A stretch of DNA of 64,000 bases, taken from contig NZ_NFLQ01000014.1 in NCBI RefSeq assembly GCF_002160985.1, positions 1-64,000 of the forward strand. Reading direction: 5' to 3'. Made by a program: the position numbers and the translations under genes. Below, in pieces: positions 8,472-16,078 of this stretch (position 1 is the stretch's first letter; each line of letters opens with the position of its first letter). The notes below the pieces were generated by a model that saw only the letters and a list, made by a program, of their open reading frames with translations, searched no databases and was not told the DNA's origin. The DNA comes from Lachnoclostridium sp. An118 (GTDB taxonomy: Bacteria > Bacillota > Clostridia > Lachnospirales > Lachnospiraceae).

Positions 8472-8509
8472 AGTCATTAGGAATACAAACCTGATGACTG
8501 TATTTTTTT
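8472..8509 (+). terminator. Rho-independent terminator of the defence genes
   Basis: AGTCATTAGG (8472-8481) pairs with CCTGATGACT (8490-8499, one G-T pair), followed by a run of seven T. Confidence 0.8.
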
Positions 8510-8739
8510 GTGCAAATTTACTTGGTCTACATTGTATAACTTCCCCTCTCCTGTGTGAGTGGTGAAGGGAAAATAATTGGGTGTTGAGTGGTAGATCTTT
8601 TGCGAAACATATAAAATTTTGATAGAAAATATATTTTTTGCAATTCCACGCTGTAAAATCGCTCGATTTCCTTTCTATAGATGAAGGGGTGATCACTTCC
8701 CTTCAAAGACTGTTGCAGAGCGAAAGGAAGGGATAGGAA

Positions 8740-9372
8740 ATGAATGTGTATGAAGCAGTCAAAAGCACAGTGACCACCAGGCAGGCGGCGGAATATTACG
8801 GGATCAAAGTGACAGGCAGGGGCATGGCACGCTGTCCGTTCCATCATGACCGGCATCCCAGCATGAAGCTGGATCAGAGATTTCATTGTTTCGGGTGTCA
8901 GGCAGATGGAGATGTGATTGATTTCGTGGCGGGATATTTTAGCCTGTCTGTCCGTAAAGCGGCCCTGAAACTGGCAGATGATTTTGGAATCCGGTATGAG
9001 AAGCAGCGGCCGCCGAATCGTGGGAAACGAAAAAAGAAGGTAAAAGCAGCGTCATTGGAACAGAACTATAAAAAACTGGAAAGACAGTGCTTTTCCATAC
9101 TTGGGCAGTATCGGGAACATCTTTTGTTTTGGAAAAAACAGTATGCACCGGAAGAACCGGATACGGACTGGGATCCCAGGTTTTGTGAAGCACTGGATCG
9201 GATTCCCAGAGTGGAGTATCTGAAGGATATTCTGTTGTGCGCTCCTCTGGAAGAACGGGTGGAACTTCTGCTGTCCGCCGGAAAGGAGATCCTCGGGTAT
9301 GCAGGAAAACTTCAAGAGCCTGAAACCGGAACAGCTGGAAGCCCTGAAACAGTTGCTGGGCGAGTCAGATAA
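8740..9372 (+). CDS. CHC2 zinc-finger DNA primase fragment protein
   Basis: A 210-residue protein whose first ~90 residues are a CHC2 zinc finger: CPFH (32-35) and CFGC (51-54), flanked by the usual GRGMA and ADGDVIDF context. This domain in DnaG-type primases binds template DNA. No TOPRIM domain follows; the remainder is charged and basic. Its end overlaps the helicase gene by 74 bases in another frame, indicating coupled translation. Together they resemble the split primase/helicase of small phages and satellites. The ATG has GGGATAGGAA upstream. Confidence 0.85.
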   Translation: MNVYEAVKSTVTTRQAAEYYGIKVTGRGMARCPFHHDRHPSMKLDQRFHCFGCQADGDVIDFVAGYFSLSVRKAALKLADDFGIRYEKQRPPNRGKRKKKVKAASLEQNYKKLERQCFSILGQYREHLLFWKKQYAPEEPDTDWDPRFCEALDRIPRVEYLKDILLCAPLEERVELLLSAGKEILGYAGKLQEPETGTAGSPETVAGRVR

Positions 9373-10666
9373 TGTACAGCTTCCTGATGTTTCGGACTGG
9401 TTTGACGGGAAGCAGATTGATGAGATCGCCTTCGGTGAGTATCTGCTGCGGAAGAAAGAACGGAAATGCATCCACGGTAAACTTTATGATCTGGACGGAG
9501 AAATCAGTGATGAGGTGATCCGCAAAGAGATCCTGGATGAGATCCGGCCCTATCAGAAAACCAATGTGGCAAAGATGGTGGATCGGATCCTGGGTACATT
9601 GAAGCTGATGTGCCAGTGTGAAATGCCTCCGTTAAAAGAAGACCGGGTTCATTTTTCCAATGGAACGTATTATCTGGACGGAACTTTTACAGAAGAAAAA
9701 GAATGGACGATGAACCGCCTTCAGGTACGATATGATCCGGACGTGCCAAAACCGGAGAAGTGGCTGGAATTTCTGAATGATCTGCTGGAGAAAGAGGATA
9801 TTCCGGTTCTGCAGGAATTCATGGGTTATACGATGATCCCCAGCAACCGGGCCCAGAAGATGCTCCTGATCATCGGAAAAGGCGGCGAGGGGAAAAGCCG
9901 GATCGGACGGGTACTGCGCGCGATCCTGGGCGATAACATGAACACCGGAAGTATCCAGAAGCTGGAGAATGACCGGTTCAACCGCGCCGATCAGGAAGGG
10001 AAACTTCTGTTCATGGACGATGATATGCGGATGGAAGCATTGCCATCCACCAACAATATCAAGAGCATTGTCACGATGGAAGATAAGATCGATCTGGAAC
10101 GGAAGGGAAAACAGAGCGTACAAGGCTATCTGTTCTCTCGGATCATCGGTTTTGGCAACGGATCATTGAAATCTCTCCATGATCAGTCCTATGGGTTCTA
10201 TCGCAGACAGATCCTTCTGACGACAAAAGACCGGCCTGTCGACCGGAAGGATGACCGGTATCTGGGGGATAAGCTGATCCGGGAGACAGAAGGGATCGTA
10301 CTGTGGTGTCTGGAAGGACTGCACAGACTGGTCCGGAACGGATTTGAATTCAGCATCAGCGACCGGGCAAGGAAGAACCTGGAAGATCTGATGGAGAATG
10401 AGAACAATATCATTTCATTCCTGAATTCTGCCGGATACGTGAGAAGGGAAGACGGAACCTATGCCAGTTCCAGGCGGCTTTACGCTGCCTACCGGAAATG
10501 GTGCGAGGACAATCTGGAAAGGCCCAGGGCAGAGAATACTTTCAAGAAGTATCTGAATGAGAATGCAGAAACACTGGGGCTGACCTATGATAAGAATCTT
10601 CCCGGCAGAAATGGGAAGACCGTTCGAGGCTTCCGCGGGATCCATGTGGAAGTCCGTACAGAGTAA
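9299..10666 (+). CDS. Phage/plasmid primase-helicase, D5/P4 type
   Basis: A 455-residue superfamily 3-type helicase. The D5_N-like region (~140-190) leads into Walker A GKGGEGKS (~193-200), Walker B FMDDDMR (~238-244) and a sensor region ending FGNGS. The C-terminal ~90 residues resemble the winged helix of these replication proteins (TFKKYLNENAE). It would unwind an origin and drive replication of the excised element. The start lies inside the primase gene. The likely origin is just downstream, where AAACTGCCT repeats and an AT-rich tract occur. Confidence 0.85.
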   Translation: MQENFKSLKPEQLEALKQLLGESDNVQLPDVSDWFDGKQIDEIAFGEYLLRKKERKCIHGKLYDLDGEISDEVIRKEILDEIRPYQKTNVAKMVDRILGTLKLMCQCEMPPLKEDRVHFSNGTYYLDGTFTEEKEWTMNRLQVRYDPDVPKPEKWLEFLNDLLEKEDIPVLQEFMGYTMIPSNRAQKMLLIIGKGGEGKSRIGRVLRAILGDNMNTGSIQKLENDRFNRADQEGKLLFMDDDMRMEALPSTNNIKSIVTMEDKIDLERKGKQSVQGYLFSRIIGFGNGSLKSLHDQSYGFYRRQILLTTKDRPVDRKDDRYLGDKLIRETEGIVLWCLEGLHRLVRNGFEFSISDRARKNLEDLMENENNIISFLNSAGYVRREDGTYASSRRLYAAYRKWCEDNLERPRAENTFKKYLNENAETLGLTYDKNLPGRNGKTVRGFRGIHVEVRTE

Positions 10667-10709
10667 CAGAAAATGATCCAGGCACTTCAGGCGGCCCAGG
10701 CGGGTAAAA

Positions 10710-10883
10710 ATGACTTCTTTTTTTATTTTATAGTTTATTTCTGTTTGAGAAGTGAAATAAACTGCCTAAACTGCCTAAGTCCTGAAAAATATAGAAAAAC
10801 CGTAACTTTCAAACTGCCTGAAGGCTGCCTTGAAACTGCCTGACAGCATACAGGCCCTGTCCTTGTTTGGAGGGAAACTGCGT
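10710..10883. repeat. Iteron-like AAACTGCCT repeats with an AT-rich tract
   Basis: AAACTGCCT occurs exactly at 10759-10767, 10768-10776 (back to back), 10811-10819 and 10833-10841, and with one change at 10875-10883, all on the plus strand. An AT-rich tract (10710-10745) precedes them. Position between helicase and integrase fits a replication origin or integrase/excisionase binding sites. Which one cannot be decided from sequence. Confidence 0.65.
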
Positions 10884-12110
10884 AAAGGAGGTGACCGGCA
10901 AATAGAGAGAAAAGAACTGAATGATGTATTGCAGTACGCTCTTGAAAACGGTATGATTGATGTGAAATACGTTCAAGAGCAGATTGCTTTGAATAAACGA
11001 AAGGAATTGATAGAAAAACATCCATATAGTATATGGAAAGGCAAAGAGGGACTCTGGCATACCTATTTGCCGGATGCTGAGAAAAAACGGATACACAAGA
11101 GGAGCAGTACGCGTCAGGGAATAGAAGATATTGTTGCGGATTACTGGAAGGCACAGATGGAAAACCCGACGGTGAAGGATGTTTACGAACAGTGGATTAC
11201 AGGGAAACTTTCCAGAGAAGAAATATCTGTTGCCACCAAAAACAGATATGACAGAAAATTTTCAGAATGTATGGAAGTGTTCGGCAGGCGTAAAATAAAA
11301 TCCGTGTCAGAATATGAAATTGAAGATTTCATTCTGAACATTATCCATGAAAAGAATCTGACTGCAAAAGGGTACAGTAATCTCAGGACACTTATTTATG
11401 GGATCTTTAAGCTGGCAAAAAAGAAAAAGTACATTGATTTCAGTATCACAGAAGTGATCTCTGATATGGAAATCTCAAGAAAAGCATTCCGAAGAAATCA
11501 GCAGCCGGATGAGGCACTGGTGTTTTCCGAGGAAGAAACTGACCAGATCATTCAGTACATTATTTCTTCGCAGCTGGATCTTATTAATCTCGGACTCCTT
11601 CTGGCGTTTAAGACGGGTGTCAGACCTGGTGAGCTGGCCGCACTGAAGAAGGAAGATCTCTTGGATAGAAGTGTTGATGTACACAGAACAGAGATCCATT
11701 ATCAAAATGAGGATGGCGAAAATGTGTATGAGGTACGGGATTTTCCAAAGACAGAAGCCGGCATAAGAACCGTACTGATCCCGAAACAGGCGTTATGGAT
11801 TGTAAAAGAGATTAAGAGGCAAAATCCGTTTGGCGAATATGTGTTTATGAAGAACGGGAAGCGGATCCGGACTTACAGTTTTACGTGGCGGTTGAAGTCC
11901 ATCTGCCAGAAACTGGATATTCCGATCAGGTCGCTGAACAAAATCCGGAAAACATACGGGACGATCCTGCTGGACAGCGGTGCGGAAGAATCTTTTATTA
12001 TTTCTCAGATGGGGCATACGGATATTAAGACTACAAAGAATTATTACTACAAGGATCGGAAGAGCATGAGACAGAAGATCGAAGCGATCGATCAGGTGGC
12101 GGGTCTCTGA
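10830..12110 (+). CDS. Tyrosine recombinase (integrase)
   Basis: A phage-type integrase, up to 426 residues, for integrating and excising the element. It has an arm-binding N-terminus, a SAM-like core-binding domain (~105-200) and a catalytic domain with Arg in GVRPGEL (~265), Lys in PKTEAGIRT, the second Arg in NKIRKT, His in GHTDIKTT and Tyr in KNYYY. The position normally His in HxxR reads Asn. The start is doubtful: the frame opens at TTG 10830 with no ribosome site, while a perfect AAAGGAGGTG (10884-10893) points to an in-frame ATA at 10902. The attachment site lies ~100 bases past the stop. Confidence 0.92.
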   Translation: MKLPDSIQALSLFGGKLRKGGDRQIERKELNDVLQYALENGMIDVKYVQEQIALNKRKELIEKHPYSIWKGKEGLWHTYLPDAEKKRIHKRSSTRQGIEDIVADYWKAQMENPTVKDVYEQWITGKLSREEISVATKNRYDRKFSECMEVFGRRKIKSVSEYEIEDFILNIIHEKNLTAKGYSNLRTLIYGIFKLAKKKKYIDFSITEVISDMEISRKAFRRNQQPDEALVFSEEETDQIIQYIISSQLDLINLGLLLAFKTGVRPGELAALKKEDLLDRSVDVHRTEIHYQNEDGENVYEVRDFPKTEAGIRTVLIPKQALWIVKEIKRQNPFGEYVFMKNGKRIRTYSFTWRLKSICQKLDIPIRSLNKIRKTYGTILLDSGAEESFIISQMGHTDIKTTKNYYYKDRKSMRQKIEAIDQVAGL

Positions 12111-12116
12111 TGTCAG

Positions 12117-12147
12117 GTGTATCAAAAGTGTATCAAAGTGTATCAAA
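12117..12147 (+). repeat. Three direct GTGTATCAAA repeats
   Basis: Exact copies at 12117-12126, 12128-12137 and 12138-12147, spaced 11 and 10 bases, one helical turn. They start 7 bases after the integrase stop and lie between it and the tRNA-like sequence, where integrase arm sites are expected. Confidence 0.6.
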
Positions 12148-12180
12148 TGCAATGTGCCGCAAACGCAGTAACCACAAGGG

Positions 12181-12222
12181 ATTGCGGGCTTTTAGGCCGG
12201 GGTTCGATTCCCCTCGGAGTCA
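12181..12222 (+). other. 3' fragment of a tRNA-like gene, likely attR
   Basis: A T-arm (GGGGTTCGATTCCCC) followed by an acceptor strand CGGAGTCA ends at 12222. No complementary TGACTCCG 5' strand, D-arm or anticodon arm is found within 90 bases upstream, so this is not a whole tRNA. A tRNA 3' end next to an integrase gene is the classic junction left by site-specific integration. The tRNA identity cannot be read from this piece. Confidence 0.65.
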
Positions 12223-12228
12223 CTGAAG

Positions 12229-12270
12229 GATCTTCGAAGTGCAGTCATGCAGTCTCGAAGATCTTTTTTT
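12229..12270 (+). terminator. Terminator behind the tRNA-like fragment
   Basis: GATCTTCGA (12229-12237) pairs with TCGAAGATC (12255-12263), followed by seven T. It probably belongs to the chromosomal RNA gene into which the element inserted. Confidence 0.85.
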
Positions 12271-12346
12271 GTTGTAAGGGGCATTCGCCCCCTGCGGAAA
12301 ACGCTCCGCCTCAGAGGCGGGCAGGACAAAAGAAGAAAGGAAGAAA

Positions 12347-12745
12347 ATGAAGAAGTTTATCGAGGAATTCAAGACATTTGCCCTCCGGGGAAATATGATG
12401 GATATGGCCATTGGTGTCATTATCGGCGGTGCCTTTTCCGGGATCGTCACATCGCTCACGGACAATTTTATCAACCCCATCCTGAATGTGGTTACAGGGG
12501 GACGGCTGTACAGCCTGCAGGATGTGGCAGGATTTGCCTCTGCCTTTCTGTCCTCTCTGGTCAATTTCTTTATCATGGCGTTTGTGCTGTTCTGCCTGCT
12601 GAAGGGAGTCAATAAGCTGATGAGCCTTGGGAAAAAGCCGGAGGCGGAGACGGCGCCGACAACAAAGAAATGCCCCTACTGCATGAGCGAGATCGATATT
12701 GCGGCAACCCGCTGCCCGCACTGCACTTCTCAGCTTGCGGAATAA
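12347..12745 (+). CDS. mscL: Large-conductance mechanosensitive channel with C-terminal zinc ribbon
   Basis: Residues 1-95 are MscL: the N-terminal amphipathic helix, first transmembrane helix (MAIGVIIGGAFSGIVTSL), a short loop and the second helix (~65-87). The channel opens under osmotic down-shock to release solutes. In place of the usual charged C-terminal helix there is a linker and a zinc ribbon with C109-x2-C112 and C123-x2-C126. Total length is 132 residues. The gene stands alone and ends in a strong hairpin. The zinc ribbon may cap or stabilise the cytoplasmic bundle; its purpose is unknown. Confidence 0.95.
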   Translation: MKKFIEEFKTFALRGNMMDMAIGVIIGGAFSGIVTSLTDNFINPILNVVTGGRLYSLQDVAGFASAFLSSLVNFFIMAFVLFCLLKGVNKLMSLGKKPEAETAPTTKKCPYCMSEIDIAATRCPHCTSQLAE

Positions 12746-12751
12746 TACGGC

Positions 12752-12790
12752 GAGAGGCCCGCAGACACTGTGAATGTCTGCGGGCCTCTC
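12752..12790. terminator. Convergent-gene hairpin
   Basis: GAGAGGCCCGCAGACA and TGTCTGCGGGCCTCTC form a perfect 16-bp stem between convergent genes mscL and the aminotransferase. No T-run follows on either strand, so it is probably a bidirectional but atypical terminator. Confidence 0.65.
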
Positions 12791-12827
12791 AATGTATATC
12801 ATGAAATGAGTAAAGAGTGGAGCATAT

Positions 12828-14111
12828 TTATACGGACTCGGCAATCTCCTTTGTGATCCTCAGGAATTTGTCGATGTCCTCTGTGCCGTGGCAGTGAAGC
12901 GGTGATACGCGGATCGCTCCGGGAATCCCCAGCGTATCCACGATCCTCTTGGAGTACATGCTGCTTCTCACGCGCTCAAATACGGTGACGCCGCGCTTCA
13001 TGTACTCGACCACGCAGTCGGGGTAGTCGATCCCCTTGATGCCCATGGCAACGATCAGGTCTTTGTATGTAAGGTCTTCCATGTCCACGTAAACCTCCAC
13101 GTTCGGGATGTGGCGAAGACCCGGGGTCCCCGGGGTTCCCTCCAGCATACGGTACAGAAGAGCACGCTCCTGCATATGGATGCGGGTCATGCCCTCCACA
13201 AAGAGCTCGCGCTTGTCCTGGCTGTGGATGAAATGCTCGCCGATGGAGCATACATAGTCGATGACAGCCATCATGGCGGCAAAGTTGCCGGGGGTAGGTG
13301 TTCCCAGCGCCCACACGTTGGCGTCCTTGAAGGTCAGCTTGTGGTGCATCATGGTAGCTACCCGGTCAGATACGTAGGCAAATCCGCAGCCTCTCACGCC
13401 GAAGAATTTATAGGGCGCGATGTTGGCGGCGTCCACGCCCCAGTCCTCCACGTCGATGACAGCGTGGGGCGCGTGCTGCACAGTATCCGTGATCACATAG
13501 CACTCCGGGTTGACTTCCTTTACCCTGCGAACGATCTCCTTGATGTCCATGATGTTTCCGGAAATATTGGAGGCGGCCATGATGCTGACAAGACAGGTGT
13601 CCTTGTCTACATATTTCATCACTTCGTCCGCGTCAATTCCGCCGGTGGTCCTGTTGGCCGGAACCTCCCGGAACTCTCTTCCTGTCTTTGTGCAGGCGTA
13701 CTCGACAGCATCGTGTGCTGACGGGTGCTCCAGGCAGGATGTAACAGCATTTGTTCCCCATTTTACATTGCTTAAGATGACATCCACGATCTGGAACATA
13801 GTCTGGGAAGCGGACAGCTCTGTCACGAGAGCGCCGCTCTTCGCGCCGAAGATAACCTCCAGTATTTCCTTTGTTCCCTCGGATACATAGTGAGCCAGCT
13901 TCAGCCCTCTGGCATAGTTCCTCTCCGGGCAGTCCGGAAACTGCTCTGCAGCCATCTTGGCCTCAACGGCTGCTTTCAGGCGAAGTGATCCGCCGGAGTT
14001 CTCAAAGAAAAGACGGGGTCCGTAGAGCGGATCCGCATCAGCGTAACAGAACTGAGCTTTCAGGTGTTTCTGATAGTCTTCCGGGAATAAAATTCCATGT
14101 TCTGCGTTCAT
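12828..14111 (-). CDS. Class V PLP-dependent aminotransferase (cysteine desulfurase-like fold)
   Basis: A 427-residue fold-type I enzyme. The PLP lysine is K235 in NIAPYKFFGVRG; the cofactor Asp and His are in TDTVQHAPH (~208-216). The SufS/NifS active-site cysteine loop is not evident, so an aminotransferase, lyase or epimerase activity is more likely than desulfuration. It is divergent from a LysR gene with overlapping promoters and faces the pxp/acc operon, so it probably acts in the same pathway, for example on the amino acid released by ring opening. The substrate is not known. Ribosome site AAAGGAGG is good. Confidence 0.85.
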   Translation of the reverse strand: MNAEHGILFPEDYQKHLKAQFCYADADPLYGPRLFFENSGGSLRLKAAVEAKMAAEQFPDCPERNYARGLKLAHYVSEGTKEILEVIFGAKSGALVTELSASQTMFQIVDVILSNVKWGTNAVTSCLEHPSAHDAVEYACTKTGREFREVPANRTTGGIDADEVMKYVDKDTCLVSIMAASNISGNIMDIKEIVRRVKEVNPECYVITDTVQHAPHAVIDVEDWGVDAANIAPYKFFGVRGCGFAYVSDRVATMMHHKLTFKDANVWALGTPTPGNFAAMMAVIDYVCSIGEHFIHSQDKRELFVEGMTRIHMQERALLYRMLEGTPGTPGLRHIPNVEVYVDMEDLTYKDLIVAMGIKGIDYPDCVVEYMKRGVTVFERVRSSMYSKRIVDTLGIPGAIRVSPLHCHGTEDIDKFLRITKEIAESV

Positions 14112-14161
14112 AGTTTTTCCTCCTTTTCATCAGGATTAAGTCCCCTTTGTTTGTTGCCTTT

Positions 14162-14190
14162 ATCATATCATGCACAAAAAAAATTGTGAA
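14162..14190 (-). promoter_or_regulatory. Promoter of the aminotransferase gene
   Basis: On the minus strand TTCACA (14190-14185), 17-base spacer, TATGAT (14167-14162). Its -35 box overlaps that of the LysR promoter on the other strand. Confidence 0.6.
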
Positions 14191-14212
14191 ATGAATATTT
14201 TTGTTGTATAAT
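14184..14212 (+). promoter_or_regulatory. Promoter of the LysR gene
   Basis: TTGTGA (14184-14189), 17-base spacer, perfect TATAAT (14207-14212). Head-to-head with the aminotransferase promoter. Confidence 0.7.
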
Positions 14213-14256
14213 ATTGAAAAAATTTATATTTGCCGGCGCAAAAGGAGGGGAAGAAC

Positions 14257-15168
14257 ATGAACTTGGCGGAGATTGAGACGTTCCTGATGATCGTAAAGAC
14301 AAAAAACATTACAAAGACAGCGGAAAATCTGTTCCTGTCCCAGCCCACCGTGAGCCACAGGCTGAAATCCCTGGAGGATGAGCTGGATGTAAAGCTCATC
14401 ACAAGAAAGAAGGGGTACAAGCAGATTGAGCTGACCACCCAGGGGGAGGAGTTTATCCCCATTGCGGAGCGGTGGGTCTCTATCTGGCAGGAGATGCAGC
14501 TTCTGAAGCATACCCAGGACAGGCTGTACCTGACAGTGGGGTGTACGGATACCATGAACAGCGCCATTTTCTTTGACCTGTACAGGCAGATCTTAAAAGA
14601 GAAGGACCATGTGATAAACCTTCATATTAAAACGCACTACTCCTATGAGCTCTATGGACTCCTGGAGAACCATGAGATCGACATCGGCTTTGTGTACCAC
14701 CATCTCCACTTTAAAAATATCGTGACAGAGCCCATCATGAGGGAGAAGATGTACATCCTGCAGTCCGCGCGGATGGCGTCCCAGCAAAACGCTATCCACA
14801 CGGATGACCTGGATCCCCAGAAAGAAATCTTCGTGAGCTGGGAGGCCAACTATCAGATCTGGCATGACCAGACCATCAGCAAGGGAGAGTGGCCCAGGAT
14901 CCAGGTGGACACCTTTGAACTCCTCTTCCACCTGCTGTCGGACGAGACACTGTGGGCCATCGTGCCCGTCTCCGTGGCGGAGCGGATCGCCAGCCTGCGG
15001 CCGGTTCATATCAGCGAGATTGCCAACAGCAGCCCGCCCCCGGAGAGGATCACCTACAAGATCAAGCACAAGTATCCGAACGAGGCCACTCTGAAGGCGG
15101 TGAACGCCTTTGAGAAGAAGATCAGCGCCTATCTGCGGACAAAGGACTGGGGCTTTGTGGGCAAATAG
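14257..15168 (+). CDS. LysR family transcriptional regulator
   Basis: A 303-residue LysR-type regulator. Residues 1-60 form the winged helix-turn-helix (ITKTAENLFLSQPTVSHRLK); the rest is the two-lobed effector-binding domain. The ATG at 14257 is preferred because AAAGGAGGGG lies just upstream; an earlier TTG at 14230 has no such site. It lies between the aminotransferase and the pxp/acc operon, and LysR proteins usually control the divergent gene and nearby operon. An AT-rich palindrome at 15204-15218 in front of pxpB is a candidate target. The effector is probably the operon substrate or its product. Confidence 0.92.
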   Translation: MNLAEIETFLMIVKTKNITKTAENLFLSQPTVSHRLKSLEDELDVKLITRKKGYKQIELTTQGEEFIPIAERWVSIWQEMQLLKHTQDRLYLTVGCTDTMNSAIFFDLYRQILKEKDHVINLHIKTHYSYELYGLLENHEIDIGFVYHHLHFKNIVTEPIMREKMYILQSARMASQQNAIHTDDLDPQKEIFVSWEANYQIWHDQTISKGEWPRIQVDTFELLFHLLSDETLWAIVPVSVAERIASLRPVHISEIANSSPPPERITYKIKHKYPNEATLKAVNAFEKKISAYLRTKDWGFVGK

Positions 15169-15203
15169 AGGGAGAAATATAGAAAAAATTAATATATACC
15201 ACA

Positions 15204-15244
15204 AAAATAATTTATTTTATGAAAGAAAACCCTTGTGCTATACT
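15204..15244 (+). promoter_or_regulatory. Candidate LysR-controlled promoter of the pxp/acc operon
   Basis: A perfect palindrome AAAATAA-T-TTATTTT (15204-15218) overlaps a poor -35 region (TTTATG, 15216-15221); TATACT (15239-15244) is the -10 box. A weak -35 covered by a palindrome fits activator-dependent control. Confidence 0.5.
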
Positions 15245-15340
15245 GTAAATAATTAATAAAGAAACGTGTAAATTGAACGAGAAATTGAGACAATTTACCG
15301 AAAGAAAGCAAAACGTAAACAAACGAAAGGAGCGGAGGAG

Positions 15341-16075
15341 ATGGAGGCTAAATTTCTGACAGGTGGCGATGAGTCGGTCTATGTACAGCTCGGCGATGAG
15401 ATCAGCCTGGAGGTCAACCAGAAGGTGAAGGATCTGATGCACAAGCTGGAGGCGGATCCGGTTGACGGAATTGCGGAGATGGTTCCTACATACGCTACAC
15501 TGATGATCCACTATAAGCCTGAGAAGATCTTGTATGCCCAGCTGGTGGGGGAAATCAAAAAACGCATGGTGGAGACAGGGGAAAAGAAGGAAGAGGTATC
15601 CCAGATTGTAAAGGTGCTCCCCATCTGTTATGACAGGGAGTTTGCCCTGGATCTGGACGAGTGTGCGGCCTTTGAGAAGGTTTCTGTGGAGGAGTTTATC
15701 CGCATGCATTCGGAACATGAATACTATGCGTATATGCTGGGTGTTGCTCCGGGACATGCCTATATGGCAAGGTTCGAGGAGCCCTTCCATTTTAAGAGGA
15801 GGACTGAACCGAGAGTGAGGATTAATGGCCGTTCTATCGTGGCAGCCGAGAACCAGTCCAACCTGATCCCCTTTGATCAGCCATGCGGATGGAACGTGGT
15901 GGCTGGCACCCCCTTAAATATTTGCGATTATTCCAAGAAGGAGCCTTTCCTGGTCAATGCGGGGGACTGGGTGAAATACCAGCCTGTCAGCAGGAAGGAG
16001 TATGATCAGATCCGTGCGGATGTGGAGAGAGGAACCTATAAGCTGGAAACATATGTAAAAAAGGCGGTGAAATAG
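15341..16075 (+). CDS. pxpB: 5-oxoprolinase subunit B / KipI-type carboxyltransferase subunit
   Basis: A 244-residue KipI/AHS1-family protein. The C-terminal half has the typical pattern GVAPGHAYMARFEE, PRVRINGRSIVAAENQSNL and GWNVVAGTP. PxpB and PxpC together form one catalytic unit; in urea carboxylase the same two domains are the carboxyltransferase that moves CO2 from biotin to urea. First gene of the operon, with a strong GGAGCGGAGGAG ribosome site, 3 bases from pxpC. With accB and accC present, a biotin-using carboxyltransferase role is as likely as the biotin-free 5-oxoprolinase. Confidence 0.9.
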   Translation: MEAKFLTGGDESVYVQLGDEISLEVNQKVKDLMHKLEADPVDGIAEMVPTYATLMIHYKPEKILYAQLVGEIKKRMVETGEKKEEVSQIVKVLPICYDREFALDLDECAAFEKVSVEEFIRMHSEHEYYAYMLGVAPGHAYMARFEEPFHFKRRTEPRVRINGRSIVAAENQSNLIPFDQPCGWNVVAGTPLNICDYSKKEPFLVNAGDWVKYQPVSRKEYDQIRADVERGTYKLETYVKKAVK

Positions 16076-16078
16076 AAG

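Larger units (their letters stand above)
8153..8739. other. Intergenic stretch with gene remnants
   Basis: Contains a short open frame (~8,240-8,449) reading like the tail of a lost protein, a second copy of the Mrr 3' end (8429-8458), a terminator (8472-8509), then about 230 bases of AT-rich DNA before the primase gene. Near the primase start, TCCCTTC and GAAGGGA can pair around the ribosome site. No complete gene seen. Confidence 0.5.
1..12222. mobile_element. Integrated accessory element, right-hand part
   Basis: This AT-richer block holds a regulator, restriction genes, a GTPase, primase, helicase and an integrase, and it stops at the 3' part of a tRNA-like sequence just past the integrase. 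That order (integrase next to the attachment site, replication genes inside, defence cargo behind) is typical of phage satellites and small integrative elements. No capsid, terminase or conjugation genes are visible. The left end is outside the window, so the true size and the attL site are unknown. Confidence 0.6.

Noticed and set aside
10759-12147. CRISPR array from the short repeats near the integrase
   Set aside because: Repeats are 9-10 bases with irregular or no spacers and no cas genes; they fit binding sites better.
12140-12222. A complete tRNA or tmRNA at the end of the integrase
   Set aside because: T-arm and acceptor 3' strand are clear, but no matching 5' acceptor strand, D-arm or anticodon arm exists upstream.
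12828-14111. Calling the class V aminotransferase a SufS partner of the SufCB genes
   Set aside because: It is 43 kb away, tied by promoter layout to LysR and pxp genes, and I see no desulfurase cysteine loop.
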